Below, one piece after another: positions 14,979 to 24,154 of a stretch of DNA of 64,000 nucleotides. Position numbers and translations under genes: made by a program. The notes beneath the pieces are model-generated. The model did no database searches, had not been told where the DNA came from, and worked only from the letters and a program-made list of their open reading frames with translations. Within the stretch, counting starts at the first letter, position 1; each line of letters opens with the position of its first letter. The DNA lies in contig NZ_JACJVP010000005.1 in assembly GCF_014212125.1 (NCBI RefSeq), positions 107,425 through 171,424 on the forward strand, given 5' to 3'. The stretch comes from Cohnella nanjingensis. Its GTDB lineage: Bacteria; Bacillota; Bacilli; Paenibacillales; Paenibacillaceae.

Positions 14979-16079
14979 ATGCCACTGTCCTGTGGTATCG
15001 TAGGCTTGCCCAATGTCGGCAAGTCGACGTTATTTAATGCCATTACGCAAGCGGGGGCCGAATCGGCCAACTATCCGTTCTGCACCATCGATCCGAACGT
15101 CGGCGTCGTAGAGGTGCCTGACGAGCGGCTGCAGAAGCTAGCCGACATCGTCACGCCGAACCGGATCGTGCCGACCGCGTTCGAGTTCGTCGATATCGCC
15201 GGTCTCGTCAAAGGCGCCAGCCGCGGCGAAGGTCTCGGCAACAAGTTCCTGGCCAACATCCGGGAGGTCGACGCGATCGTTCACGTCGTGCGCTGCTTCG
15301 TGGACGAGAATATCACGCACGTCGCGGGCAAGATCGACCCGATCAACGACATCGAGGTCATCAACCTGGAACTCATCCTCGCCGACATCGACTCCGTCGA
15401 GAAGCGGATGGAGCGTTCCCGCAAGAACATGAAGGGCGGGGACAAGAAGTACGCCCAGGAGATCGAAGTGTTAGAGCGCATCCATGCCGCCCTGCTCGAA
15501 GAGAAGCCGGCGCGCAGCGTCGACCTCTCGGACGAGGATAAGCTGATCGTTCGCGATCTGCACTTGCTGACGATCAAGCCCGTGCTCTACGCGGCGAACG
15601 TCAGCGAAGGCGAAGCCGCGAACGCGGACGGCAACGAATACGTCCAGCGCGTACGCCAATTCGCGGCCGCCGAAGGCTCCGAGGTGGTGCCGATCAGCGC
15701 CAAAGTCGAATCGGAGATCGCCGAGCTGGAGGGCGAGGACCGCGAGATGTTCCTCGAGGAGCTCGGCCTGACCGAGTCCGGCTTGGACCGTCTCATCCGC
15801 GCCGCCTACAAGCTGCTCGGCCTGTACACCTACTTCACCGCAGGCGTGCAGGAAGTCCGCGCCTGGACGATCCGCAAGGGGACTAAGGCGCCCCAGGCGG
15901 CAGCCGTTATCCATACGGACTTCGAGCGCGGCTTCATTCGCGCGGAAGTCGTGTCCTATGAGGACCTCGTCGCCTCCGGATCGATGGCGGCGGCCCGCGA
16001 GCGCGGCCAGCTGCGTCTCGAAGGCAAGGAGTATGTAGTCGCCGACGGCGACGTCATGCACTTCCGCTTCAACGTCTAA
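14979..16079 (+). CDS. ychF: Redox-regulated ATPase/ribosome-associated P-loop protein YchF
   Basis: A 366-residue Obg-superfamily NTPase. The P-loop GLPNVGKST is near the N-terminus, followed by [11 protein letters not shown] and [17 protein letters not shown] (G3 region). The base-specificity motif reads NVSE instead of NKxD, the change that makes YchF prefer ATP. A coiled-coil insert spans about residues 125-170, and the C-terminal TGS domain includes [23 protein letters not shown]. Length is normal. It binds ribosomes and modulates stress responses. AAGGAG precedes the ATG, and TATAAT lies about 80 bp upstream. Confidence 0.96.
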   Translation: MPLSCGIVGLPNVGKSTLFNAITQAGAESANYPFCTIDPNVGVVEVPDERLQKLADIVTPNRIVPTAFEFVDIAGLVKGASRGEGLGNKFLANIREVDAIVHVVRCFVDENITHVAGKIDPINDIEVINLELILADIDSVEKRMERSRKNMKGGDKKYAQEIEVLERIHAALLEEKPARSVDLSDEDKLIVRDLHLLTIKPVLYAANVSEGEAANADGNEYVQRVRQFAAAEGSEVVPISAKVESEIAELEGEDREMFLEELGLTESGLDRLIRAAYKLLGLYTYFTAGVQEVRAWTIRKGTKAPQAAAVIHTDFERGFIRAEVVSYEDLVASGSMAAARERGQLRLEGKEYVVADGDVMHFRFNV

Positions 16080-16216
16080 CGGACGGACCTGTTTCTGTTC
16101 ATAAGCTCGGTTCTCCTAGGGTCGGAAGACCTTCGGAGGATCGCGCTTTGTTTTTTGATTCGTGATGAACCCCTTCCTTTTCTTGTGGTATAATCAACCA
16201 AGAAGGCGGTGATCCG

Positions 16217-16606
16217 GTGGATGAGATGCTGCGTATGATCGTGGATAAGCTCGACCGTATGGAACAGAAGCTGGACAGCGTCGAAAAGAATCAGGAGAGA
16301 TTCGAACAGAAGCTGGAGAAGTTTGAACAGAAGCTGGACAGCGTCGAAAAGAATCAGGAGAAGTTCGAACAGAAGCTGGAGAAGTTCGAACAGAAGCTGG
16401 ACAGCGTCGAAAAGAATCAGGAGAAATTCGAACAGAAGCTGGACAGTGTCGAAAAGAAGCTGGATAGAATCGAAATAAAGGTAGACGCCACTTTCGAACA
16501 GGTCGCTAAAAATACGGAGCATGAAGCGGTGTTTAACGAACTGGCCGCTACGGTCGAAGATCATTCTACGGATATTCGGCTTTTGAAGAAGCTAGTCGCG
16601 AATTAG
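16217..16606 (+). CDS. Repetitive coiled-coil protein
   Basis: A 129-residue protein dominated by near-identical repeats of EKFEQKLDSVEKNQ, almost pure heptads, so a long parallel coiled coil is expected. A non-repeated C-terminal 40 residues follows, with ATVEDHSTDIRLLKK, typical of small Firmicute proteins related to phage-type coiled-coil ORFs. The start is GTG with AAGGCGG seven bases upstream; TGGTATAAT lies 23 bp before it. A terminator follows. No membrane segment. The DNA repeat is recent: units differ by few bases, so copy number may vary between strains. Confidence 0.75.
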   Translation: MDEMLRMIVDKLDRMEQKLDSVEKNQERFEQKLEKFEQKLDSVEKNQEKFEQKLEKFEQKLDSVEKNQEKFEQKLDSVEKKLDRIEIKVDATFEQVAKNTEHEAVFNELAATVEDHSTDIRLLKKLVAN

Positions 16607-16617
16607 GAATACATACG

Positions 16618-16648
16618 ACCCCTTCCATTTTTGAAGGGGCTCTTTTTA
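16618..16648 (+). terminator. Intrinsic terminator after the coiled-coil gene
   Basis: CCCCTTC / GAAGGGG stem followed by CTTTTTA. Confidence 0.8.
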
Positions 16649-16808
16649 TTTTCTGCGCAAAATAAAACGGTTGCTCTCGCCGTCTGCCAGCAATAGTCCG
16701 CGATCTCCGCGATCTCTTCGGCGACGCTGCAACCTTTTCGCGGGCGGGCTCGTCAAGGGGATAGGCAATCATCTCCAAGACAAGACATGGAAAGGAGTTT
16801 TTCCCCTC

Positions 16809-17660
16809 ATGAAAAACAAAAAACTCGTTGTCGTTCTGACCGCAGTAGGCTTGCTCGGCACTTCGGCCGTCGTCGGCGCCGCGGATCTCACGCAAAAGGT
16901 TAGCGGTCTCCTCCGCCACGATATCAAAGTGTCCGTGAACGGCTCGACCTACTCATCCCTGGAGCCGGTCTACATAGACGGCAAGGCTTACCTGCCGCTC
17001 CGCGATACCGCGAACGCGCTCGGCTACGAGCTGAAGTGGAGCCAGCAGGGCAAGCAGTTCGATCTCCAATCGAAAGGACAAGGACAAGGAGAAGTGGACG
17101 AGAAATTGCTCCATCTGAGCGGCGTTGTCATCAGTGCCAAAGCCGATAACGACTTGGTCAGCTTGGAAGTGCAAGGCAAGAGCCAGAACGACGGCGTCGA
17201 CTACATGATCCTCAAAGCGGATAAAGATACGGTCGTCGTCGACGAGACGGGCGCCGCCAAGCTCGCTAAGGATATCAAGCCCGGCACGCACGTGACGGCC
17301 GATTACGGTCCGATCGTCGCGCTGAGCTTCCCCGGCCAGTCGCATGCGGCCAAGATCGTCGTCGGTCCGGAACGTCTGATCAAGGAAGATACGGTCAGCG
17401 CGATCGAGAAGACGGATGCCGGCTGGAGCGTCCAACTGGGCAGCGCAGAAGGCGACGCGGCGGCATCTAGCGTCATCCTGAACGTCGACGCGAACACCCT
17501 CGTGGTGAGCCCGTCCGGCGAACCGATCAAGCTGGAGGACGTGAAGAAGGGCGCGAAGATCCGCGCGTACTACGGCCCGGCCACGACGAAGAGCATCCCG
17601 CCGCAGAGCGCGGCAGAGCTCCTCGTGGTCATCCCGGAGCAGGCGCCGACGCAGCCTTAA
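16809..17660 (+). CDS. Secreted protein with copper-amine-oxidase-like stalk domain
   Basis: A 283-residue protein with an N-terminal signal peptide ending near GAADL. The short copper-amine-oxidase-N-like stalk domain (residues 35-75) has the YLPLRDTANALGYELKW signature common on Paenibacillus surface proteins. The rest has two related beta-rich halves, each with a D-AKIVVGPERL or AAELLVVIPE strand after a TADYGP/RAYYGP segment, suggesting an internal duplication. AAAGGAG precedes the ATG. It ends in a Pro/Thr tail and is followed by a terminator. Cell-wall or extracellular location is likely; no enzymatic motif is seen. Confidence 0.78.
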   Translation: MKNKKLVVVLTAVGLLGTSAVVGAADLTQKVSGLLRHDIKVSVNGSTYSSLEPVYIDGKAYLPLRDTANALGYELKWSQQGKQFDLQSKGQGQGEVDEKLLHLSGVVISAKADNDLVSLEVQGKSQNDGVDYMILKADKDTVVVDETGAAKLAKDIKPGTHVTADYGPIVALSFPGQSHAAKIVVGPERLIKEDTVSAIEKTDAGWSVQLGSAEGDAAASSVILNVDANTLVVSPSGEPIKLEDVKKGAKIRAYYGPATTKSIPPQSAAELLVVIPEQAPTQP

Positions 17661-17703
17661 CCGCATGAACGAACGACGCTAACTTCTTCTTCACACAACG
17701 ACG

Positions 17704-17730
17704 AAGCGGCCCCTCGGGGCCGCTTTTGCT
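17704..17730 (+). terminator. Intrinsic terminator after the stalk-domain gene
   Basis: AAGCGGCCCC / GGGGCCGCTT then TTTTG. Confidence 0.8.
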
Positions 17731-17836
17731 TTTGGCGGAACAGGCGCATTTCCTGCAGGAGAAACGTTCTGCTTGTCGTTCTGTCCAATAAATGGAGGAC
17801 GAGACGGAGAGATGCCGAGATGCCGCCGAGCGCCGA

Positions 17837-18799
17837 TCATTCATACATCCGGACGATCTCTTCCGCCTTGCGTCGAATCGCGAGCGCTACGGACGCCGGC
17901 TCCAATACCTTCAGGTCGGTTCCGAATCCGAGCAGATAGGGAATCAGCCAGGGCTGATCCGGCCGCATGGCGCGGACGAGCACGGATCCGTCCGGTTCGT
18001 TCGTGAGCTCCCGGGCATCGAACGAATCGGCGGCTCTCGCCGCTGCCGCGGGAGCGAAGCGCAGCCGCAGCTCGACCATCGGGACGGAAGCCCGGAGGGA
18101 GGCCGCATCGCGGCCGATGGTCAGGTCGGCGTTCTCCCGCGGATCTTCGCGGCGCGCGAACGTCTCCTGCGAGGGCTTCAATTCGCGAATCCGGGATAGC
18201 CGGAACACGCGGAAGTCCTGCCGGATGAGGCAGTAGCCGTATACATACCAGATATAGCCCCGCAGCACGACGCGCATCGGCTCGCACGAGCGCACCGTCT
18301 GCGCGCCGTCTCCGCTCGTATAGGCGAATTCGATGACCTTGCTGTCCCGAATCGCTTGCCGCACGATGCCTAGTTTTTCTTTGTCTCCCTCGCCGCCGGA
18401 CCGCCATGGGTTGAAGTCGATCGAGATCTGCCGGTTCGCTTCCTCGACCCTCTCCTGCTCCGACTTTGCGAGCAGCGCGCCCACCTTGTCCAGCAGTCCG
18501 CCGATCTCCTTGTCCTCGAGCGCGCCCTGGATGCCTTGAATGCCCTTGAGGGCGACGACGATCGATTGCATCTCTTCGAGCGACAGGTATTGCCGATCCA
18601 GCCGGTAACGGTCCATGATCTCGTATCCGCCGTCCACGCCGGCATACGAGATGATCGGGATGCCCGACTGCCCCAGCGTCTCCATGTCCCGGTAGACGGT
18701 CCGCAAGGATACCTCGAACCGTTCGGACAGCTCCTTGGCGCTGACCCTGCTCCGGTTTAGCAGCAGCATCGTAATGGCAAGCAAGCGGTCAAGCTTCAA
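17837..18799 (-). CDS. WYL-domain transcriptional regulator (YafY type)
   Basis: A 320-residue regulator. The N-terminal HTH (LDRLLAITMLLLNRSRVSAKELSERFEVSLRTVYRDM) is followed by a WYL domain (residues about 140-215, with RGYIWYVYGYCLIRQDFRVFRLSRI) and a C-terminal WCX-like extension. WYL domains bind nucleotide or nucleic-acid ligands. Its ATG overlaps the stop of the upstream LysR gene by four bases (ATGA), so the two regulators are one operon. Its target is unknown; the divergent EamA transporter is the nearest candidate. The quoted HTH begins at residue 3. Confidence 0.9.
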   Translation of the reverse strand: MKLDRLLAITMLLLNRSRVSAKELSERFEVSLRTVYRDMETLGQSGIPIISYAGVDGGYEIMDRYRLDRQYLSLEEMQSIVVALKGIQGIQGALEDKEIGGLLDKVGALLAKSEQERVEEANRQISIDFNPWRSGGEGDKEKLGIVRQAIRDSKVIEFAYTSGDGAQTVRSCEPMRVVLRGYIWYVYGYCLIRQDFRVFRLSRIRELKPSQETFARREDPRENADLTIGRDAASLRASVPMVELRLRFAPAAAARAADSFDARELTNEPDGSVLVRAMRPDQPWLIPYLLGFGTDLKVLEPASVALAIRRKAEEIVRMYE

Positions 18800-19683
18800 G
18801 GCAGGGCCTCCTCATTCAGGCTTTGGTTCGCCGTCAATTCGTCCAGGAACAGCTGCAAAGGGCGGCTGACGAAGGCGTCCTTGCGCATCACGAAGTTCGT
18901 GCGAATCGTGTGGGGCAGCATCGCGGCGTCATGGGTCCGGACGCTCCCCGCCGCCGCCGACTGCGCCACGACGCTTTGCGGCAGCAGCGTAATGCCCAGT
19001 CCGGCCGAGACGCCGCCGATGATGGCTTCGAGCGTGCCGAACTCCATGATCTGCGGCGACTTCCAATCGTTGTTCCGCAGCCATTCCTCCAAGACGGAGC
19101 GATAGTGGCAGCCGTCCGTGAATACCAGGATAGGCTTCGCCGCCGCATCCGCCAATTCCTGCATGCCGTACTCGGAGACCAAGGCGAGATCCTCGTCGAA
19201 CGCCGGGATCGCGATGACTTCGTCGTGCGGGACCGGTCCGGAGAGAAAGGCGCCGTCGACCTCGTAGCGGAGAACTTTGTCGAGCACTTGCGAGGAATGC
19301 CCCGTCGAGAGGGACAGCGAGACGTCCGGATATCGGCGGTGGTATTGCGCGAGCAGCAGAGGCAGCCTCACCGCGGCGCACGATTGGGTCGCGCCGATCG
19401 CGAGCGGTCCGCGCGGCTCCGTCGAGGAGGTGACGGCGCGGGAGGCCTCTTCGAGCAGGCCGAGTATTTTGTTCGCGTATTCGAGCAGCGACTTGCCGCC
19501 GGCGGTGAGGGTCATGCCGCGATTGTGCCGGTGGAACAGCACCGTATGCAGATCTTCCTCCAATTGACGGATGCGCGCGGTGACGTTGGACTGTACGTAG
19601 TTGAGTTTGGCCGCCGCCTTGGTGATCGAGCCTTCCGCCGCGACGGCTTGAAAGACGCGGAGATCGCCGCTTTCCATGCTCAT
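18796..19683 (-). CDS. LysR-family transcriptional regulator
   Basis: A 295-residue regulator with an N-terminal winged HTH (residues about 5-63, SITKAAAKLNYVQSNVTARI) and a LysR substrate-binding domain. The start ATG at 19683 is set by AAGGAGACG; longer in-frame starts have no ribosome binding site. It diverges from the EamA transporter and the 121-bp gap contains nested dyads, so control of the transporter is the simplest view, as for YwbI/CzcR-type pairs. It is translationally coupled to the WYL regulator downstream. Confidence 0.9.
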   Translation of the reverse strand: MSMESGDLRVFQAVAAEGSITKAAAKLNYVQSNVTARIRQLEEDLHTVLFHRHNRGMTLTAGGKSLLEYANKILGLLEEASRAVTSSTEPRGPLAIGATQSCAAVRLPLLLAQYHRRYPDVSLSLSTGHSSQVLDKVLRYEVDGAFLSGPVPHDEVIAIPAFDEDLALVSEYGMQELADAAAKPILVFTDGCHYRSVLEEWLRNNDWKSPQIMEFGTLEAIIGGVSAGLGITLLPQSVVAQSAAAGSVRTHDAAMLPHTIRTNFVMRKDAFVSRPLQLFLDELTANQSLNEEALP

Positions 19684-19727
19684 CGTCTCCTTCTCTGCAG
19701 GCCTGATATCATTGTGAGTGATTGCAA

Positions 19728-19757
19728 GCATTAATAATGACTATTATATATGAATGC
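19728..19757. promoter_or_regulatory. Nested dyad, likely LysR operator
   Basis: GCATT (19728-19732) and AATGC (19753-19757) flank an inner TAATA-ATGAC-TATTA (19732-19746). The site is central to the LysR/EamA divergent promoter region and unusually AT-rich for this genome. Confidence 0.5.
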
Positions 19758-19804
19758 TAGCCGGCGTTACAATACCTCTAAGGCATCGATAGGAGGTTGC
19801 GGGG

Positions 19805-20698
19805 ATGAGCAAGAAAACATTTGCGGCTTTATTGTTACTGACGACATTCGCGATGGGGACGGCGTTTCCGGTCGGCCGGCTGGGACTCGACTACGCGTCG
19901 CCCTTTCTCCTGATGGGTATACGCTTCGTCTTGGCGGGCGGGATCATGGCGCTCGCGACGATCAAGCGGCCGAAGCCGCGCGGAGCGCGCGCGTGGGGGA
20001 AAATGGCGCTGCTCGGCACGTTCAACTCCGCCTGCGTGATGGGATGCGCCTATTACAGCATGAGATGGATCACCTCGGGGGAATCGGCCATCCTGATCTT
20101 CGTGAATCCGCTGCTCGTCATCGTGCTGGGCACCCTATTCTTGGGCGCGCGTTACGGCGGGCGGCAATGGGCGGGCGTCGCGCTCGGCTTGGCCGGGGTC
20201 GTCTGCACGTTCGGAACCCATTTCCACGTGCAGCCGGGCACGTTCATCGGACTCGCGGGCGCCGTATTCTTCGCGACCGCAGCGCTGCTCATGAAGCGGT
20301 GGGGTCCTTCCTTCGACGTGTGGGTGCTTAGCGGCTACCAGATGCTGGCCGGCGGCGTCGTGCTGCTCGTGCTGAGCGCCTTGTCGGAGCACCCGCATTT
20401 CGAGCTGAATCTTGCTTCCGCAGGCGTCATGCTCTGGCTGGTGCTGATCAGCTCGATCGTACAGTTCTCGGCTTGGACCTATCTGCTCCGGCAGACCGAT
20501 CCCGGGCGGACGAGCGCGTTCTTGTTCCTGGCTCCTTTGTTCAGCGTGCTGACCGGCTGGGGAATGCTGGGCGAGCCCCTTCACGCCTACGTAGGCGCGG
20601 GAGGCGCGCTCATCTGCGTCGGGATCTTTCTCGTCAACTGGCAAGCCCGTAAACGTTCCCTCGCGGCCGATATCCCGCAAAAAGTTGCGGAGATGTGA
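19805..20698 (+). CDS. EamA/DMT-family permease
   Basis: A 297-residue inner-membrane transporter with ten hydrophobic segments in two EamA repeats; the second begins around residue 145. The motif [16 protein letters not shown] and the late [23 protein letters not shown] segment are characteristic. DMT permeases export amino acids, purines or other metabolites; the substrate here is unknown. ATAGGAGG precedes the ATG. It diverges from a LysR gene. Its stop codon overlaps the TG of the extended -10 promoter for prfA, so the two units are packed with no terminator between them. Confidence 0.9.
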   Translation: MSKKTFAALLLLTTFAMGTAFPVGRLGLDYASPFLLMGIRFVLAGGIMALATIKRPKPRGARAWGKMALLGTFNSACVMGCAYYSMRWITSGESAILIFVNPLLVIVLGTLFLGARYGGRQWAGVALGLAGVVCTFGTHFHVQPGTFIGLAGAVFFATAALLMKRWGPSFDVWVLSGYQMLAGGVVLLVLSALSEHPHFELNLASAGVMLWLVLISSIVQFSAWTYLLRQTDPGRTSAFLFLAPLFSVLTGWGMLGEPLHAYVGAGGALICVGIFLVNWQARKRSLAADIPQKVAEM

Positions 20699-20704
20699 TA
20701 TAAT
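20696..20704 (+). promoter_or_regulatory. Extended -10 promoter of prfA
   Basis: TGATATAAT, 38 nt before the prfA start and overlapping the EamA stop codon. Confidence 0.6.
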
Positions 20705-20741
20705 AGAGGGACGATTACGATTTATACGGAGGTTGAGTGAA

Positions 20742-21815
20742 GTGCTGGACCGTCTTCAAGTGCTGGCGGACCGATATGAGAAGCTGAGCGAGCTTCTGTG
20801 CGATCCCGACGTGGTGAACGATTCGTCTCGTCTGCGTTCGTATGCGAAGGAACAATCGGACCTGGAGGAAGCCTATCAGGCTTACCTGGAATATAAGCAA
20901 GTCGTCGAGCAATTGAGCGGCGCCAAGGCGATGCTCGAAGAGAAGCTGGACGACGAGATGCGCGACATGGTGAAGATGGAGATCGAGGAACTCGCTGAGC
21001 GCAAGGTCGAACTGGAGGAGCGCGTGCGCGTCCTCCTGCTGCCGAAGGACCCGAACGACGACAAGAACGTGATCGTCGAGATTCGGGGCGCGGCGGGCGG
21101 CGAGGAAGCGAACCTGTTCGCCGCCGAGCTGTACCGCATGTACGCGAAGTACGCGGACGCGCAGGGGTGGCGCACGGAGCTGCTCGAAGCGAGCGTGAGC
21201 GATCTCGGCGGCTTCAAGGAAGTGATCTTCACGATCAACGGACAGGGCGCGTACAGCAAGATGAAGTTCGAGAGCGGCGCCCACCGCGTGCAGCGCGTAC
21301 CCGAGACCGAATCCGGCGGACGCATCCATACGTCGACCTCGACGGTCGTCGTCATGCCGGAAGCCGAAGAACTGGACATCGAGATCCTCGACAAGGATAT
21401 CCGCGTCGATACGTTCTGCTCGAGCGGCGCCGGCGGCCAGTCGGTTAATACGACCAAGTCCGCGGTGCGCGTGACGCACCTCCCGACGGGCATCATCGCG
21501 ACCTGCCAGGACGGCAAGTCCCAGAACGACAACAAGGCCAAGGCGCTGCAGGTGCTCCGCACCCGGATCATGGACATCAAGATCCAGGAGGAAGAAGCGA
21601 AGTACGCCGGCGAGCGCCGCGAGAAGGTCGGCACGGGCGACCGCAGCGAGCGGATCCGCACGTACAACTTCCCGCAGAGCCGCGTGACGGATCACCGGAT
21701 CGGCCTGACGCTGCACAAGCTCGATTCCGTGCTGAACGGCAGCATGGACGATATCGTCAATGCGCTGTCCCTCGCCGAGCAGACCGATCTGCTGGAGCGG
21801 GAAGGCATGGCTTGA
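20742..21815 (+). CDS. prfA: Peptide chain release factor 1
   Basis: A 357-residue class I release factor that reads UAA and UAG. It shows the PxT-type anticodon tripeptide (PET, residues 187-189, the RF1 form; RF2 has SPF) and the GGQ loop at 231-233 that triggers peptidyl-tRNA hydrolysis. The N-terminal helical domain is full length. The start is a GTG at 20742 with GGAGG nine bases before it. prmC, whose product methylates the GGQ glutamine, follows at 22045, the conserved pairing. Confidence 0.97.
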   Translation: MLDRLQVLADRYEKLSELLCDPDVVNDSSRLRSYAKEQSDLEEAYQAYLEYKQVVEQLSGAKAMLEEKLDDEMRDMVKMEIEELAERKVELEERVRVLLLPKDPNDDKNVIVEIRGAAGGEEANLFAAELYRMYAKYADAQGWRTELLEASVSDLGGFKEVIFTINGQGAYSKMKFESGAHRVQRVPETESGGRIHTSTSTVVVMPEAEELDIEILDKDIRVDTFCSSGAGGQSVNTTKSAVRVTHLPTGIIATCQDGKSQNDNKAKALQVLRTRIMDIKIQEEEAKYAGERREKVGTGDRSERIRTYNFPQSRVTDHRIGLTLHKLDSVLNGSMDDIVNALSLAEQTDLLEREGMA

Positions 21816-22044
21816 TGAAGCGGATCTGACTGCCGCAGCGGGAAGATGAGTTGAATGACGCAACGGGCGGCGGCCACCTTCCTCGGGAGGCTTGGCCGCT
21901 TTTCGTTTGCGCGAGGGCGCGGCGATCGGCCGGTTCTGGGATCGACGGAGGCATCCGGCCGATTGCCGGATCGGCGGGCGCGACGGTTCCGGGAACATCC
22001 GATCGATAGGGATGGCATAGCCGGGGCGGAGATGGAAGGCGGAG

Positions 22045-22929
22045 ATGAACGTGGAGAAAGTGGAATCGATCGGAGAGGCATGGCGCGCAGGGGCTTTGCG
22101 GCTGCGGGAGGCGGGCGTGGACGAGGCGGACGCCAATGCGGAGCTGCTGCTGGCGCACCTGCTCGATCGCGACAAGGCTCGGCTGCTTCGCGACATGCGG
22201 GAGCCGTTCCCGGCGGATCGGCGGGAAGCGTGGGACCGGCTTCTGGCTCGCAAAGCGGCGGGCGAGCCGGTGCAGTACATCACGGGCAGCCAGCACTTCT
22301 ACGGCCGCCGATTCGACGTATCGGCCGCCGTATTGATCCCGCGGCCGGAGACGGAGCTGCTCGCCGAAGCGGTGCTGGCGGTCGCGGACGAGCGGCTCGG
22401 CGGCCGTACGGGGCCGCTGCGCGCCCTGGACGTGGGCACCGGCAGCGGGGCGCTCGCCGTGACGCTGGCCGCGGAGCGGCCGTCCTGGCAGGTGACGGCT
22501 TCGGACCTGTCGCCGGAAGCGCTCGCGGTCGCGCGCGCCAACGCGGCGCGTCTAGGCGCGGAGGTCGCATTCGTGCAGGGCGACCTGCTGGAGCCGTTCC
22601 TGGCGCCCGGACAGGAGCGGGCGTTCGACGTGCTCGTCTCGAATCCGCCGTACATCCCGTCGGCGGACATGCCCGGACTGCAGCGCGAAGTGCGGGAGCA
22701 CGAGCCGCATCTCGCGCTCGACGGCGGCCCGGACGGGCTGGCGCCTTATCGGCGGATGGCCGCCCAGCTCGGACGCCTCCCGTCCATGCCCGGGTTGGTG
22801 GCCTGGGAGGTCGGCATTCATCAAGCGGAGGATGCCGCGCAGCTGTTGCGGGACGCGGGAGACTGGAGCGAGATTCGCTTCGTCCGGGATTACGCGGGCA
22901 TCGATCGGCACGTGCTAGCTATCCGTTAG
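22045..22929 (+). CDS. prmC: Release factor glutamine methyltransferase
   Basis: A 294-residue SAM-dependent methyltransferase that modifies the GGQ glutamine of release factors. An N-terminal helical domain is followed by a Rossmann domain with LDVGTGSGALAVTLA (SAM loop) and the catalytic NPPYIPSADM. The GEPVQYITGSQHFYG motif is diagnostic of PrmC. The 229-bp gap after prfA holds no gene. It is probably co-transcribed with prfA, since no promoter or terminator is evident between them. Length and motifs are normal. Confidence 0.95.
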   Translation: MNVEKVESIGEAWRAGALRLREAGVDEADANAELLLAHLLDRDKARLLRDMREPFPADRREAWDRLLARKAAGEPVQYITGSQHFYGRRFDVSAAVLIPRPETELLAEAVLAVADERLGGRTGPLRALDVGTGSGALAVTLAAERPSWQVTASDLSPEALAVARANAARLGAEVAFVQGDLLEPFLAPGQERAFDVLVSNPPYIPSADMPGLQREVREHEPHLALDGGPDGLAPYRRMAAQLGRLPSMPGLVAWEVGIHQAEDAAQLLRDAGDWSEIRFVRDYAGIDRHVLAIR

Positions 22930-23297
22930 GGAGTTCGGGCTGCGGATATCGCGTGCCGAGAAGCGAGCGGGGCGACCCTGGCCGAATTGCGGTCGTCAAG
23001 CGTCAAGCGATAGCGACGGCTGGCGCCGCTAGGCCGAACCATGCTAGGCGATCGCATTGCGTTCCGCTAGAGGAGCCCGTAGGCGACCTGCAGTTGCGCG
23101 CTGTCCGCCGCAGCGAACCGCATTTTCTATCGGCCATGCGCTCCGTAGACTTGTTTCCAGACCGCGTCCGAGGTGCCTAACGGCGCTCGAGGTGCGGTTT
23201 TTTGCCGTTTTCTCCCTTCAGTCTCCCCCGTCCGACACGATAGCAGGCACTCTCTTCCGAAGCTCCCTTTCCGCCGAATAAAAAGCGAGATTGCGAG
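22930..23297 (+). other. Intergenic region with no gene; weak terminator near 23161-23203
   Basis: No reading frame here has a ribosome binding site or family features. ACCGC (23161-23165) can pair with GCGGT (23193-23197) ahead of TTTTT, with an imperfect inner stem, so a terminator for prfA-prmC is possible. The rest shows no clear structure. Confidence 0.4.
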
Positions 23298-23325
23298 GTT
23301 TATAGTTTTCCCAACGGGACATAAT
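23298..23325 (+). promoter_or_regulatory. Sigma-F-like promoter of spoIIR
   Basis: GTTTA at 23298-23302 and GGACATAAT at 23317-23325 with a 14-nt spacer. The -10 fits the GGnnAnAnT pattern of forespore sigma-F promoters. It lies 64 nt before the spoIIR ATG. B. subtilis spoIIR is sigma-F dependent. Confidence 0.65.
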
Positions 23326-23388
23326 GATGGCTAAGACGTTCCGGAACGCATCGACGGCGCCGACGGGTGCCCACGAGGAGCGAGAACG

Positions 23389-24114
23389 ATGCGTGGTCTT
23401 CGCCATTATGGTCCTTTTATTCTTCTTTTTCTGGTCGGTGTCGTTGGTTTCTCTACTTTCGCCGTACGCAATGCAGCCGCGGACGCGGAAGGGGACGCGT
23501 TGATCCCCAATGAAGCGATCCGCATTCGAATTATCGCCAATTCCGACGGCGACCGCGACCAAGCCGTCAAGCGCCAAGTGCGCGACGAAGTCGCCCGGCT
23601 GATCGATTCCTGGGGCGCGATGCCCGATACGATCGAGGATGCGCGATCTCTGATCAAGTCCCATCTGGACGAAGTCGAGAAGACCGCTAACCGTGTGCTG
23701 AAAAAAGAGAAAGCCGGTTACGCCGCCAAAACGGTGCTCGCCAAAGTGGATTTCCCGACGAAAACGTTCGAAGGCAAGGAATACCCGGCCGGCAAATATG
23801 AAGCGCTGCGGGTCACGCTCGGCGACGGCAAGGGGGCCAATTGGTGGTGCGTGCTGTTCCCGCCGCTCTGTCTGACGGCGGCGACTGCAGCCGACGACCG
23901 GGATGCCGGCCCGGATCAGGCGAAGGTCGAGCAAGCTTCCGCGAAGGGCGACAAGCAGCCGAAAGCGCAAGCGGTCAAGTCGAACGCGAAGACGGCCCAG
24001 GGCGGCGCCGAAAAACAAGCGGCAGCGCAGCAGCAGGAGAAGCCGCACGCGAAGTTCTTCCTGTGGGTGCTGCTGGAGAAGCTGTTCGCCTTTCTCCGGG
24101 CGTTGTTCTCCTAA
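23389..24114 (+). CDS. spoIIR: Stage II sporulation protein R
   Basis: A 241-residue forespore-secreted signal that triggers SpoIIGA to process pro-sigma-E in the mother cell. A membrane/signal segment covers residues 9-26. The domain core has IRIRIIANSDGDRDQAVKR and the late GANWWCVLFPPLC, both hallmarks of SpoIIR. After the core comes a Lys/Ala/Gln-rich linker (about residues 175-220) and a hydrophobic C-terminal stretch. This extended tail is longer than in B. subtilis. A sigma-F-like promoter precedes it. The AGGAGCGAG before the ATG supports the start. Confidence 0.93.
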   Translation: MRGLRHYGPFILLFLVGVVGFSTFAVRNAAADAEGDALIPNEAIRIRIIANSDGDRDQAVKRQVRDEVARLIDSWGAMPDTIEDARSLIKSHLDEVEKTANRVLKKEKAGYAAKTVLAKVDFPTKTFEGKEYPAGKYEALRVTLGDGKGANWWCVLFPPLCLTAATAADDRDAGPDQAKVEQASAKGDKQPKAQAVKSNAKTAQGGAEKQAAAQQQEKPHAKFFLWVLLEKLFAFLRALFS

Positions 24115-24121
24115 GCCGCTA

Positions 24122-24130
24122 TGATATAAT
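24122..24130 (+). promoter_or_regulatory. Extended -10 promoter of the Sua5-type gene
   Basis: TGATATAAT, 25 bp before the ATG at 24155 and eight bases after the spoIIR stop. It separates vegetative expression of this gene from forespore-specific spoIIR. Confidence 0.6.
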
Positions 24131-24154
24131 CGTCGTATTATCGGCAAGGCAAGG

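Noticed and set aside
22930..23388. Gene between prmC and spoIIR (ywlB position or RNA gene)
   Set aside because: No frame with start signals and no tRNA or riboswitch fold seen; ywlB appears absent.
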